DNA of 64,000 bases, from contig AP017424.1 in NCBI GenBank assembly GCA_002355495.1, positions 124,001-188,000 of the forward strand, written 5' to 3'. The notes beneath the pieces were generated by a model. The model saw only the letters and a program-made list of their open reading frames with translations. It did not search any database and was not told the DNA's origin. Position 1 is the stretch's first letter. Each line of letters opens with the position of its first letter. Positions 33,022 to 41,570 of this stretch are shown in pieces. Position numbers and translations under genes: made by a program. Source of the stretch: Streptomyces laurentii. Its GTDB lineage: Bacteria; Actinomycetota; Actinomycetes; Streptomycetales; Streptomycetaceae.

Positions 33022-34024
33022 GGTCGGGCTCCTGTCCGTCGACGATCCGGGCGAGGTTGCGCAGGGGTACGGAGCCGGGGGCGAGGTAGTCGCTGTGGCC
33101 GCCGTCGCCGGCGGCGAAGCGGCGGGCGCCGAAGGCGGGGTCCACCGGGTCGGTGCCGAAGCCGAGGCGGCTGCCGGCCGGCAGCGGGACGCTGACGTGC
33201 GGGACCTCGGCGACCCAGTCGCCACTGGCCCGGCCGGCCCAGACGGTGGCGCGGGTGCGCAGGTCGGCGGCGCGGTCGAGGCTGGTGCCGGGGCTGCCGT
33301 AGAGGACGATGCCGGCGACGGGCAGGCCGGGGGCGGCGAGCGCGCAGACGACGGAGCCGTAGGAGTGGCCGAGGAGGGTGAGCCGGGCGTCGGGCCGGAC
33401 GCGGTGCAGTTCGTCGACGAAGGAGTGCAGGGTGCGGGCGGCCTGGTCGGCGCGGCCGGGGGTGACGGAGGCGGCGCTGCCGGTGGCGGGGGTGCGGTAG
33501 TCGAGCCAGGCGACGACGGCGGCGCGCGGGCCCAGCTCCTTCTGGAGGGCCACCGCACCGCGCTGGAGACGGCCGTAGCTGTCGATCGTCGTGTCGACAC
33601 CGGGCACGAGCACGGCGATCCGGTCGGCGCGGGCCAGGTCGCCGACGACCTCGATCCCGCGCCCGCCGTCCCGTCCGTCGAAGGAGAGGAAGCTGCGTTC
33701 GGCCGTCGCCATCGCGGTCAGGGCCTCGGCCCGGTGCCGGGCCCCGTGGGCGCGGGCCGTCCGCGCCGCGTCCCGCAGGGCCGCCCGCTCGGCGCCGTAC
33801 CGCTCGGCCAGCTCCGCGGCCAGCTCCGTCGTCCCGGCCGGGGTCAGCGGTGCGACCGCGGGCGGCACGGGCGCGGGTACGTCCACGGGCCGGGCGGCTC
33901 CCACCACCGACGCCGCCACGGCGGCGCTGACGAGCCCGGCGAGCACGGTGCGGCGCAGCCGCCCGGGCAGTCGGCCGGACGGTCGGGCGGGTGCGCGGCG
34001 CTCGCCGCGCGGGTGGGTGGCCAT
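33014..34024 (-). CDS. Exported alpha/beta hydrolase (DUF1023 family)
   Basis: 336 residues with a signal-like segment (LRRTVLAGLVSAAVAASVVG) and then a DUF1023 hydrolase domain: FLSFDGRDGGRGIEVVGDLA, RIAVLVPGVDTTIDSYGR and the nucleophile elbow LLGHSYGSVV, with a late His (GDGGHSDYLAPGS). The ATG at 34024 follows GGAAGGA, which lies within an 11-bp inverted repeat. It overlaps the acyltransferase gene, so hydrolysis and acyl transfer may act on the same envelope substrate. Substrate unknown. Confidence 0.87.
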   Translation of the reverse strand: MATHPRGERRAPARPSGRLPGRLRRTVLAGLVSAAVAASVVGAARPVDVPAPVPPAVAPLTPAGTTELAAELAERYGAERAALRDAARTARAHGARHRAEALTAMATAERSFLSFDGRDGGRGIEVVGDLARADRIAVLVPGVDTTIDSYGRLQRGAVALQKELGPRAAVVAWLDYRTPATGSAASVTPGRADQAARTLHSFVDELHRVRPDARLTLLGHSYGSVVCALAAPGLPVAGIVLYGSPGTSLDRAADLRTRATVWAGRASGDWVAEVPHVSVPLPAGSRLGFGTDPVDPAFGARRFAAGDGGHSDYLAPGSVPLRNLARIVDGQEPDRA

Positions 34025-34030
34025 GGGAGT

Positions 34031-34060
34031 CCTTCCGTAACCGGGTGGTGTTACGGAAGG
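34031..34060 (-). promoter_or_regulatory. 11-bp perfect inverted repeat overlapping the ribosome-binding site
   Basis: CCTTCCGTAAC (34031-34041) and GTTACGGAAGG (34050-34060) are exact inverses with an 8-base spacer. On the coding strand the second arm contains GGAAGG, the presumed ribosome-binding site 7 bases before the hydrolase ATG. It could be an operator or an mRNA hairpin that hides the site. Confidence 0.7.
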
Positions 34061-34245
34061 TAGGAATCGCGCGCTGTGGTCGGCGTCCCACCGGAGAGCC
34101 AACCTGGCGGGTAGCTCTCAGGTATGACGGGGAGACAAAGGTGGGATCCCGGTGTGAGGCCGCCTCCGGTCTCCCGTGGCGGCGGCCGGGGACGCACTCG
34201 TCCGGCGTCGGCCGTGCTCGGGTGCTCCGGGGTGCTCCGGGGTGA

Positions 34246-34836
34246 TCAGTCGGTGCGGGGCGCGGCCGGGGTGGCGACGCGCTCGTAGCGCAGCATGACG
34301 ACGCCGTTCGAGAAGGCGCGGGTCCGGTCGAGGCGCAGATCGGAGGTGGTGTCGGTGGGCGGGAAGAGGCGGGTGCCGCGGCCGATGAGGGTCGGGTGGA
34401 CGTACAGCTGGTAGACGTCGACGAGGTCGCGTGCGCGGAAGGCGGCGGCGAGGGTGGGGCCGCCGAGGGCGAGGTCGCCGGTGGCGGTCGCGGCGAGCGC
34501 GCGCACCTCCGTGGTATCCACCCTGGGGACCACGGTGGTGTTCCAGTCGGCCCGCCACAGGGTGGTGGAGTAGACCGTCTTGGGGGCGTCGCGCCAGATT
34601 CCGGCGAACTCGCGCATCGCGGGAGTGCTGTCCGGGTCGGTATCGGCGGTCGGCCAGAACTCCGCCATCATCTGATGGGTGCGGCGCCCGCTGAGGAAGC
34701 CGCCCATGGCGGCCAGTTCCTCGTTGAAGTGCCGGTGCAGTTCCTCGTCGACCCGGTGCCAGCTCAGGTCGTGGTCCACTCCCTCGGCGTAGCCGTCGAG
34801 GGAGACGGAGAGGAACAGGACGATCTTTCCCGGCAT
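34246..34836 (-). CDS. Dihydrofolate reductase/RibD C-terminal-like protein
   Basis: 196 residues beginning MPGKIVLFLSVSLDGYAEGV, the usual start of the RibD_C reductase fold, with GGFLSGRRTHQMMAEFWP, TTEVRALAATATGDLALGGP and VHPTLIGRGTRLFP. NADPH-dependent reduction is likely; the substrate is not clear, and stand-alone copies are common and unassigned. The ATG at 34836 follows AGGAG by 8 bases, so the longer upstream frame is dropped. Distance to the neighbouring genes suggests a separate unit. Confidence 0.87.
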   Translation of the reverse strand: MPGKIVLFLSVSLDGYAEGVDHDLSWHRVDEELHRHFNEELAAMGGFLSGRRTHQMMAEFWPTADTDPDSTPAMREFAGIWRDAPKTVYSTTLWRADWNTTVVPRVDTTEVRALAATATGDLALGGPTLAAAFRARDLVDVYQLYVHPTLIGRGTRLFPPTDTTSDLRLDRTRAFSNGVVMLRYERVATPAAPRTD

Positions 34837-34906
34837 CGGCGGCGCTCCTGTCGTCGGTGCGGAGGGCCGCCGGGCCGGCGGGGTCACGGGGTCGGGGACC
34901 TCGGGA

Positions 34907-35386
34907 TCACGGCATGCGGCGGGCGCCCTCCTTGATGGCCTCGCGAATACGGTTATAGGTGCCGCAGCGGCAGATGTTGCGGATCTGGTCGAGGTCGGCC
35001 TCGTCGACCTCCCGGCCGGCCTCGCGGGCGCGCCGGACGGCGTCGACGGCGGCCATGATCTGGCCGGGCTGGCAGTAGCCGCACTGGGCGACGTCGATGT
35101 CGAGCCAGGCCTCCTGCATGGGGTGCAGGTCCTGGCCGACGGTGGCGGGCAGGCCCTCGATGGTGGTGACCTCGTCGGTGGCCTCGAGGTCCTTCACCGG
35201 GACGGTGCAGGGGTTGAACGCCTTGCCGTTGAGGTGGCTGGTGCAGGCCTGGCAGACGCCGAGGCCGCAGCCGTACTTGGGGCCGGTGACGCCGAGGACG
35301 TCCCGGAGCACCCAGAGCAGGCGGACGTCGTCCTCGACCTCGGCGGTGACGGCCTTGCCGTTGAGGATGAAGGTGTGCTGGGGCAC
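34907..35386 (-). CDS. [2Fe-2S] small subunit of a molybdenum hydroxylase
   Basis: 159 residues from the GTG at 35386 with AGGAG upstream. The plant-type cluster is CGLGVCQACTSHL with a further Cys (NPCTVPV). The second cluster is QCGYCQPGQIMAA and ICRCGTYNRI. Length and order match small subunits of xanthine dehydrogenase/aldehyde oxidase-type enzymes. It lies 41 bases downstream of the molybdopterin subunit gene and transfers electrons from it. No FAD subunit gene is adjacent, so this is a two-subunit isoquinoline-oxidoreductase-type enzyme. Confidence 0.93.
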   Translation of the reverse strand: MPQHTFILNGKAVTAEVEDDVRLLWVLRDVLGVTGPKYGCGLGVCQACTSHLNGKAFNPCTVPVKDLEATDEVTTIEGLPATVGQDLHPMQEAWLDIDVAQCGYCQPGQIMAAVDAVRRAREAGREVDEADLDQIRNICRCGTYNRIREAIKEGARRMP

Positions 35387-35427
35387 GAAGGCTCCTGGTG
35401 GTGGTGTGCCGGTCGGATACGCGGAGC

Positions 35428-37842
35428 TCAGCGGGTGCGGGAGCGGCCGTCGGTCGGGGAGGCGGGGATGGGCGGGGTGGTGGGCAGCGGGGTGAAGGCG
35501 AGCGGCTCGCCGTGGTTGACCGGGAAGGTGGTCGGCATGGTGCCGGTGACCCGGCCGTACGCGCAGGCGACGGCGGCCATGGAGGCGCCGACGGCGAGTT
35601 CGCCGGCGCCGCCGGGCTTGCCGGTGGTCGGCGGCATGACGATGATCTGCAGCTCGGGCGGGGTGTTCCACTGCCGGGAGTAGAAGTAGTTGTCCCAGCT
35701 GCCCTCCAGGAAGTGCCCGTCCTTCAAATGCAGGCTGGAGGTGAGGGTGGTGGCGATGCCGTCGATGATGCCGCCCATCATCTGGGCTTCCAGGCCGCGC
35801 GGGTTGACGGCGAGGCCGACGTCGACGGCGCACACGATCTTGGTGACGCGCGGGCCGGTGTAGGCGTCGGGGATCTCGCGCCCGGTGGTCTCCGGGCGGC
35901 AGTCGATCTCGGCGAGGACGGCGACGAAGGCGTGGTACTCGGGATGGAGGGCGATGCCCTGCGCGGTGCCGGGGGCCATCTTCCGTCCCCAGTTCCCCGC
36001 TTCGGCGACCTTGTCGAGGACGGCGCGGGCCCGCTCGTCCTTGAGGTGGCGGCGGCGGAACGCGAGCGGGTCCTCGCCCATCTTGCCGGCGAGCGCGTCG
36101 ACGACGAGTTCCTGGGCGCAGCGCACGTTCGGCGAGTAGATGCCGCGCATGGAGCCGGTGTTGAAGCCGTGGTCGACCTCGTTGAGCAGCTGGGTGGTCA
36201 GCCCGAAGTGGTAGGGGGTCGACTGGGTGAGCTGGTACATCGTCTCGGAGAACGTCAGGTCCGCGACCGGGAGTCGAGCGACCTCGGAGGTGATGATCTC
36301 GCCGAGGCCGTGCCCGAAGTCGGTGGCGACGGAGGTGTGCCGCTGCTCGTAGCTGAGGACCTGGCCGAGGGCGTACGTGGCGCGGACCCGGGAGGTGGCC
36401 ATCGGGTGCGTACGGCCCTGGCGGAAGTCGTCGGTGCGGTGCCACATGAGGCGGACCGGCTTGCCCATGGCACGGGAGATCGCGGCGGCCTCGCCGGCCG
36501 CGTCGTGGAACAGCTTGCGGCCGAACGAGCCGCCGCCCTCGGTGACATGGACCTTCACGGCACCGACCGGCAGGCCGAGCTGGAGGGCGATCTTCTCCTG
36601 GGCGACGATCGGCGACTTCAGACTGGCCCAGATCTCGGCGGATCCGGGGCGGACGTCGGCGACGGCGCAGTTGGTCTCCAAGGCGCTGTTGCTGGCGAAG
36701 TGGAAGGTGAAGCGGGTGTCGACGGCCTTGGTGATCAGGTCCAGCGGCGGCACGACGAGCGGAAGTTCGGCCTTGCGGAGTTCGGCGAGCACGGTGGCGT
36801 CCGAGGCGCCTTCGGCGGTGCCGGGGCCCCAGGTGACCCGCAGGGCCCGCACGGCGTCGATGCACTGGCCGAAGGTGCGGCCGCGGACGGCGACGCCGGT
36901 GGGAACGGTGACGACGTCGGTGATGCCGGGCATGGCCCGTACCTCGGCGAGGTTCGCGACGGAGCGGACCGTGCCGTTGATCGTGGGCGGCCGGCAGACC
37001 ATCGTGGGCAGGGCGTCGGGGACCTGGACGTCCATGGCGAACTTCTTGCGTCCGGTGACGGCTTCGAGGGCGTCGAGGCGGCGCTGGGCGGTGCCGATGA
37101 CCCGGAACTGCTCGGGCTCCTTCAGCGCGACCGAGACCTGAGTGTCCGTCAAGGCGGCTGCCTTGACGGCCAGTTCGCCGTAGGTGAGGCGGACACCGGC
37201 CGCCGAGGTGATCACCCCGGCCTTGGCGGTCAGGGTTCCGACGGCCGCGCCCAGTTCCAGCGCGGCGGCGCGCAGCAGCCGGCCGCGGGCGACGGCGGCG
37301 GCGACGCGGACCGGGGTGTAGGTGGAGATGGTGCTGTTGGAGCCGCCGGTGAGCTGGTTGAACAGCAGCTCCGGGCGGGCGTCGGCCAGGGTGACCTTGA
37401 TCCGGTCGAGCGGCAGGTCCATCTCCTCGGCGATCAGCATCGCGGTGGAGGTGGTGATGCCCTGTCCGACCTCGGCGCGCGGCAGCGCGAAGTGGGCGGT
37501 GCCGTCCGGGTCGAGGCGGATGGTGATGAGGTTCGCGGTGGGCAGCGCGGCATGCGTGAGCATGTCGTTGAGGTCGTAGATGTCGGCGGGGCCGGGCAGC
37601 GACGGCACCACGGCGGGCACGACGGCCGTCTCGGCGGCGGCCGCGGGGGTGGGGGCCAGGACCTGCTCGCCGAGTTCCGCGGCGACGGTGAGGGTCGGCG
37701 CGGCAAGGACGTAGCCGAGGAACCGGCGCCGGCCGATGCCGCGCGACGACGGGGCGCCGTCGTCCCCTTCCCCTCGCCGCTGTCGCTCCGGCCGCTGTCG
37801 CGGTCCCTCTTCGTGGTGCGCGGCGCGGTCCTGCGCGTCCAT
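35428..37842 (-). CDS. Molybdopterin-binding large subunit, Tat-exported (isoquinoline 1-oxidoreductase beta-like)
   Basis: 804 residues of the xanthine dehydrogenase superfamily large subunit. The N terminus has a twin-arginine motif (IGRRRFLGYVLAAP, about residues 36-49), so the folded holoenzyme is exported with the small subunit. Family motifs include ALPRAEVGQGITTSTAMLIA, the central domain VTEGGGSFGRKLF and the late catalytic-region GELAVGASMAAVACAYG. An aldehyde or N-heterocycle is the likely substrate class and electrons may go to a cytochrome or quinone; neither is proven. The start has AAGGG 8 bases upstream. Confidence 0.92.
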   Translation of the reverse strand: MDAQDRAAHHEEGPRQRPERQRRGEGDDGAPSSRGIGRRRFLGYVLAAPTLTVAAELGEQVLAPTPAAAAETAVVPAVVPSLPGPADIYDLNDMLTHAALPTANLITIRLDPDGTAHFALPRAEVGQGITTSTAMLIAEEMDLPLDRIKVTLADARPELLFNQLTGGSNSTISTYTPVRVAAAVARGRLLRAAALELGAAVGTLTAKAGVITSAAGVRLTYGELAVKAAALTDTQVSVALKEPEQFRVIGTAQRRLDALEAVTGRKKFAMDVQVPDALPTMVCRPPTINGTVRSVANLAEVRAMPGITDVVTVPTGVAVRGRTFGQCIDAVRALRVTWGPGTAEGASDATVLAELRKAELPLVVPPLDLITKAVDTRFTFHFASNSALETNCAVADVRPGSAEIWASLKSPIVAQEKIALQLGLPVGAVKVHVTEGGGSFGRKLFHDAAGEAAAISRAMGKPVRLMWHRTDDFRQGRTHPMATSRVRATYALGQVLSYEQRHTSVATDFGHGLGEIITSEVARLPVADLTFSETMYQLTQSTPYHFGLTTQLLNEVDHGFNTGSMRGIYSPNVRCAQELVVDALAGKMGEDPLAFRRRHLKDERARAVLDKVAEAGNWGRKMAPGTAQGIALHPEYHAFVAVLAEIDCRPETTGREIPDAYTGPRVTKIVCAVDVGLAVNPRGLEAQMMGGIIDGIATTLTSSLHLKDGHFLEGSWDNYFYSRQWNTPPELQIIVMPPTTGKPGGAGELAVGASMAAVACAYGRVTGTMPTTFPVNHGEPLAFTPLPTTPPIPASPTDGRSRTR

Positions 37843-38087
37843 CGGCGCTGCCCTTTCGACGTGTGCGGCGGTGGCCCGGAAGTGTGCCCCGTGAGTGTGA
37901 CCAGTGGATCATCACTCGAACGGGCGGTTCATGGGGCCGGAACGCGGCAGCTTTTCACGGCGGGAACGCCAAGCCCTCACGTTCGAAGCCGGTCGCGCGG
38001 CCGGGCAGCGGTCGGCCCACCTCGCGCGCGGTGTACGGGCACGAGGTGGGCCGGGACGGGGAGTTCAGCGCCGGGTCGTGTGCGGGG

Positions 38088-38456
38088 TCACGCCTGAGGC
38101 GTCCGCCGGGTGCGCGGAGCCCGGTCGTCCCAGGCGCCGCGGGCCCGGGCGACGGCCCGGCCGCCGCAGCCGCGCAGAGGGACGCGGGACAGCCGGGCGC
38201 GCTGGCCGCCGCCCGCGATCAGCGCGTTGACGGAAGCCATCGGGTCGCCGCCGGCGGAGCGGGTGAGGAGGGCGCCGATCACGACCGGCAGCAGGGCCAC
38301 GGCGAGTGCCGAACCGGTCGCGGTGGCGGTCGCGGTGACCGTGGCGGCCGCCGCCCGGCGCCGGGGGTGCGTACCCGGGCGCGGGCGGGGCCGGGTGTCC
38401 GGGCGCCGGAGCGGACGACGGCGGACCGGACGGGTGCGGGGGGACTCGAAGCTCAT
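38088..38456 (-). CDS. Possible small membrane protein
   Basis: 122 residues. An Arg/Pro-rich N terminus is followed by one hydrophobic helix (TGSALAVALLPVVIGALLTR) and a short C-terminal part rich in Arg and Gly. There is no strong ribosome-binding site and no family was recognised. Composition bias could produce such a frame by chance, so coding status is uncertain. It lies downstream of the methyltransferase gene and in the same direction. Confidence 0.42.
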   Translation of the reverse strand: MSFESPRTRPVRRRPLRRPDTRPRPRPGTHPRRRAAAATVTATATATGSALAVALLPVVIGALLTRSAGGDPMASVNALIAGGGQRARLSRVPLRGCGGRAVARARGAWDDRAPRTRRTPQA

Positions 38457-38600
38457 GGGGACAAGTCCAGCAGCGTGGCCGGGGGCGGGACATGGGACCA
38501 CGTACTCAGCCGTGCGTGCCCCGGGTACTCAGTCGAGGGGTCGGCGTACCCGGGTCCGCCCTGGGTTCTCTGGGTGCGTACAGGGAATCGGGGGGATCGT

Positions 38601-39371
38601 TCAGCGCCGGGCCAGCACGGTGAACAGGGTGAAGGACGCCTGGAACGGCCCTTCCGACAGCCCGGCGAACCAGCGCCGGGCCCGCTCCGCCTCGATATGG
38701 CCCGCGGCGACGGCCCGTTCCAGGTTGCGGCCGAGGCCGAGCGTGTAGTCGGCGGTCTCGGCGTCGCGCAGGACGGGCGTGGTGGCGTGCACCGTGTCCA
38801 CGGTGAAGCCCGCCTGAGCGGCGAGCCGCCCGAGGGCGCGGCCGACGGTGGGGTTGCGGACCGTGTCCTCGACGACGAAGCGGGTGAACGCGCGGCTCGT
38901 GCCGATGTCCGGCGCGTCGACGATCAGCGTCTCCCAGTCGGGTTCGACGAGGCCGACGACGGCGCCCGGCCGGGTCGCGGTGTGCAGGGAGGCGAGGGCG
39001 GCCGCCGGGTCGTCGACGTGCAGGAGGACACGGTCGGTCTTGGCGAGGTCGACCGAGCCGGGCGTCACGGGCAGAGCGTGCGCGTCGCCCCGCCGTACCT
39101 CCACCCGGGGCAGTCCCTCGGCGCGCCGGCGGGCCTCGGCCAGCATCGCGGGGTCGCGGTCGACCCCGATCACCAGCCCCTCGGGGCCCACGCGTTCGGC
39201 GAGCGCGGGCAGATCGGTGCCGGGGCCGCAGCCGACGTCGAGGACGGTCTGGCCGGGCCGTGGATCGAGCAGCCGGAGCAGTTCCTCCTTGTACGCGCGT
39301 CCCGCGTCCATCGCCGCGGTCCGCAGCAGGTAGGCACCCTGGTCGGGGCGGGCCACGCCCATCGTCGTCAT
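38601..39371 (-). CDS. Class I SAM-dependent methyltransferase
   Basis: 256 residues of the Methyltransf_11 type. Motif I is TVLDVGCGPGTDLPALAERV, followed by an acidic VIGVDRDPAML, DAHALPVTPGSVDLAKTDRV and LVEPDWETL. ATG at 39371 is taken because upstream in-frame starts have no ribosome-binding site; translation may be near-leaderless. The substrate cannot be read from the sequence. It is divergent from the OsmC gene, with a 30-bp palindrome between them. Confidence 0.85.
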   Translation of the reverse strand: MTTMGVARPDQGAYLLRTAAMDAGRAYKEELLRLLDPRPGQTVLDVGCGPGTDLPALAERVGPEGLVIGVDRDPAMLAEARRRAEGLPRVEVRRGDAHALPVTPGSVDLAKTDRVLLHVDDPAAALASLHTATRPGAVVGLVEPDWETLIVDAPDIGTSRAFTRFVVEDTVRNPTVGRALGRLAAQAGFTVDTVHATTPVLRDAETADYTLGLGRNLERAVAAGHIEAERARRWFAGLSEGPFQASFTLFTVLARR

Positions 39372-39467
39372 GCCCGCAGTCAACACCCCGCCGCCACCCG
39401 CCGCCAGGGACCGGCTGCGCGCACGGGGCGTGCCCGATCGCGTCGGCGGCCCCGGGAATGATGGGAT

Positions 39468-39497
39468 GGCTCGGGCACGCGCGCGCGTGCCCGAGCC
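39468..39497. promoter_or_regulatory. Perfect 30-bp palindrome in the divergent promoter
   Basis: GGCTCGGGCACGCGC at 39468-39482 is followed directly by its exact inverse at 39483-39497 with no spacer. It lies 24 bases upstream of the OsmC start and 97 bases from the methyltransferase start. Such a perfect dyad suggests an operator for a dimeric regulator. Confidence 0.7.
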
Positions 39498-39520
39498 GAT
39501 CGCGAGGAGTGCATGCCGTC

Positions 39521-39967
39521 ATGGCCGACGAGTACCGGATCGAGACCGTCCGTACCGGATACCGCACCTGGACCGCCCGCAACGACCGGGGCGCGGAGGT
39601 GCGGATCGCCGCCGACGACGACGCGGCAGCGCAGCCGTCGTTCACGCCGGTCGAGCTGCTGCTCGCGGCGATGGGCGGCTGCGGCGGGCTGGTGATCGAC
39701 CGTACGGCGCGGGCCGTCGAGCACGACGGGCTGCGGATCGTGGTGGAGGGCACGTCGGGGCCCGAGGACGACGGCCGGATCGGGCGGATCAAGGTGAGCT
39801 ACGAGTTCGAGCTGCCGGACAGCAACCCGCGGGCGGCGGAGGTGTTCGCGCGGGGCGTGCGGCTCACGCACGAGAAGTACTGCACGGTGAGCCGCACCGT
39901 GGAGCACGGCGCGGAGGTCGAGGCGTTCCTCCCGGACGGCAGCACCGGCTTCCGGTCCGACGACTGA
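39521..39967 (+). CDS. OsmC/Ohr family peroxide-detoxifying protein
   Basis: 148 residues. The two redox cysteines are present: AAMGGCGGLVID and THEKYCTVSRTV, spaced as in OsmC. The N-terminal beta strands (YRIETVRTGYRTWTARNDRG) fit. It is likely to reduce organic hydroperoxides using low-molecular-weight thiols. AGGAG lies 11 bases upstream of the ATG. The preceding 30-bp palindrome may be its operator, plausibly for a redox-sensing repressor, though no OhrR-type gene is in the window. Confidence 0.9.
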   Translation: MADEYRIETVRTGYRTWTARNDRGAEVRIAADDDAAAQPSFTPVELLLAAMGGCGGLVIDRTARAVEHDGLRIVVEGTSGPEDDGRIGRIKVSYEFELPDSNPRAAEVFARGVRLTHEKYCTVSRTVEHGAEVEAFLPDGSTGFRSDD

Positions 39968-40060
39968 CGGCCGAACGGACGTGGGGATGGCGAAGGATCT
40001 TGAATTCCGGTGCGTGCCGCCCGGGTTCGGCGTGGCGCGGGCGGGGGAAGGGGAGGCGGT

Positions 40061-40438
40061 GTGAACGTGAGCGCCGACACCGTACTGGGTGCCCTGGTCG
40101 TCCTGGCCGGCACCGGCCTCATCGCGGCGGGCGCCCGCTGGACGGGGCGGGCGGCCCGCCCGATCGCGCCGCGACGGGCCCGGGCCCACGCCTGGCGGGC
40201 GTACGTCCGGGCGGTGAACCGCTCCGCCGAACTGGCCCTGACCACCGCGCGGCACACGGCGGGGCGGGGCGAGCCGGCGATCGTGACCGTCGAGGACGTC
40301 GTCCGGCTCGCGGAGGAACGGTTCGGTTACGAGGAGGTCGACCGCGCGCACGCGGCGGCGGCCCTGAGGGCGGTGTACGAGCGCGAGGGCTGCGCGGCGG
40401 ACACCGTGACGGACGCCTGGGAGTGCGGGTGCCCCTGA
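40061..40438 (+). CDS. Small hypothetical protein with N-terminal membrane helix
   Basis: 125 residues beginning VNVSADTVLGALVVLAGTGL, one likely membrane helix, then a basic and helical cytoplasmic tail (EPAIVTVEDVVRLAEERFGY). GGGAGG precedes the GTG at 40061; a second GTG six bases on is also possible. Family not recognised. It ends 32 bases before a GNAT gene in the same direction, and they may share a transcript. Confidence 0.65.
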   Translation: MNVSADTVLGALVVLAGTGLIAAGARWTGRAARPIAPRRARAHAWRAYVRAVNRSAELALTTARHTAGRGEPAIVTVEDVVRLAEERFGYEEVDRAHAAAALRAVYEREGCAADTVTDAWECGCP

Positions 40439-40470
40439 CGAGGAACCCGCGGGTGATCCAGAATGGCGGG

Positions 40471-41022
40471 ATGGTCACTCTGGAGACTCCCCGGCTGATC
40501 CTGCGCCGCTGGCGCGAGGAGGACGTCGCGCCCCTGGCCGCCATCCATGCCGACCCCGAGGTCATGCGGTGGATCCGGGACGGCGGCGTCCGTGACGAGC
40601 GGCAGACCCGCGACGGGATCCGGGCGTGGGAGGGCGAGTGGGAGTCGCGGGGCTTCGGCCTGTTCGCCGTGGAGGTCCGGGCCACCGGCGAACTGGCCGG
40701 GTTCACCGGTCTCTCGGTGCCCCACTTCCTGCCGGAGGTGCTGCCGGCGGTCGAGGTCGGCTGGCGGCTCGGGCGTGCCCACTGGGGGCAGGGTCTGGCC
40801 ACCGAGGCCGCCGCGGCCGCCGTCCGGTTCGGGTTCGAGGAGCGAGGTCTTGAGCGGATCGTCAGCATCGCCCAGGTGGGCAATGACGCCTCGGAACGGA
40901 TCATGACCAAGCTCGGGATGCGGCCGGTCCGGGAGACCGTCAATCCCACCTGCGATCGGCGCGTGCGGGTGTTCGCGTTGCGGGCGGACGAGTACGAGCC
41001 GTCCCCACGCAGGCCCTCGTAG
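40471..41022 (+). CDS. GNAT family acetyltransferase (RimJ/RimL-like)
   Basis: 183 residues. The start TPRLILRRWREEDVAPLAAI, the central AVEVGWRLGRAHWGQGLATE (acetyl-CoA loop) and the late RIVSIAQVGNDASERIMTKL are characteristic of protein-N-terminal-type GNATs. The substrate may be a ribosomal or other protein amino terminus or an amine. No strong ribosome-binding site is visible; translation may be coupled to the upstream small gene. Confidence 0.9.
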   Translation: MVTLETPRLILRRWREEDVAPLAAIHADPEVMRWIRDGGVRDERQTRDGIRAWEGEWESRGFGLFAVEVRATGELAGFTGLSVPHFLPEVLPAVEVGWRLGRAHWGQGLATEAAAAAVRFGFEERGLERIVSIAQVGNDASERIMTKLGMRPVRETVNPTCDRRVRVFALRADEYEPSPRRPS

Positions 41023-41046
41023 GGCCGGGGCACGGCGGACGGGTGG

Positions 41047-41502
41047 TCACACGCTCCACGGTTCCAGGACACTCCATGTGCCCTCGACCGCCTCGAAGAC
41101 CCACTCCGAGCCCTCGAAGACCTCCTGTCCGCTGCGGGGACGGAGGCTGCCGAAACGCTCGGCGCACAGGTCGACCTGTATCAGCCCGTCGAACCGGGTG
41201 AACCGCGGGGCGTCGACGAGCACCCCCGCGGGAGCCCCCGGGCTCTCGTCGATCCGGAAGCGCCGCACGCCGGCCAGGTCCAGGCACACGGGCTCCCACC
41301 GATGGCCCTCGTCCCTCACCCGAGCGTCGATCACCAGCCTCACGACCCGCCCCCGCGGTTCCCACCCGAACTCCTGGTCGATGATCACCCGGCGGATGCC
41401 GGCATCGTGAAACTCGTAGTGGGCCAGCAGCACCGCGATCCCGTCATCGGTCAACGCGTACGGCCCAAGCCTCCGCGACGGTACGGGTGCTCTGAGATCC
41501 AC
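41047..41502 (-). CDS. Hypothetical soluble protein
   Basis: 151 residues, beta-rich (VRLVIDARVRDEGHRWEPVC and FDGLIQVDLCAERFGSLRPR), no signal or membrane segment. Start GTG at 41502 with AAGGAG 4 bases upstream. Family not recognised. It converges on the GNAT gene with 24 bases between stops. Confidence 0.72.
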   Translation of the reverse strand: MDLRAPVPSRRLGPYALTDDGIAVLLAHYEFHDAGIRRVIIDQEFGWEPRGRVVRLVIDARVRDEGHRWEPVCLDLAGVRRFRIDESPGAPAGVLVDAPRFTRFDGLIQVDLCAERFGSLRPRSGQEVFEGSEWVFEAVEGTWSVLEPWSV

Positions 41503-41570
41503 GGTGCTCCTTTTGCCGGGTGCTCATCGTAGAAGGAGCACCCGACCGAGCCTCCCGTAGGCCTCCATGC

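Noticed and set aside
33022..33600. Extension of the acyltransferase frame upstream into the hydrolase gene
   Set aside because: Ser/Pro/Ala-rich shadow overlapping a well-supported hydrolase; the GTG at 33021 with overlapping stop is the natural start.
35398..38097. 899-codon plus-strand frame opposite the molybdenum hydroxylase genes
   Set aside because: Gly/Asp/Val-rich antisense shadow of two convincing minus-strand genes.
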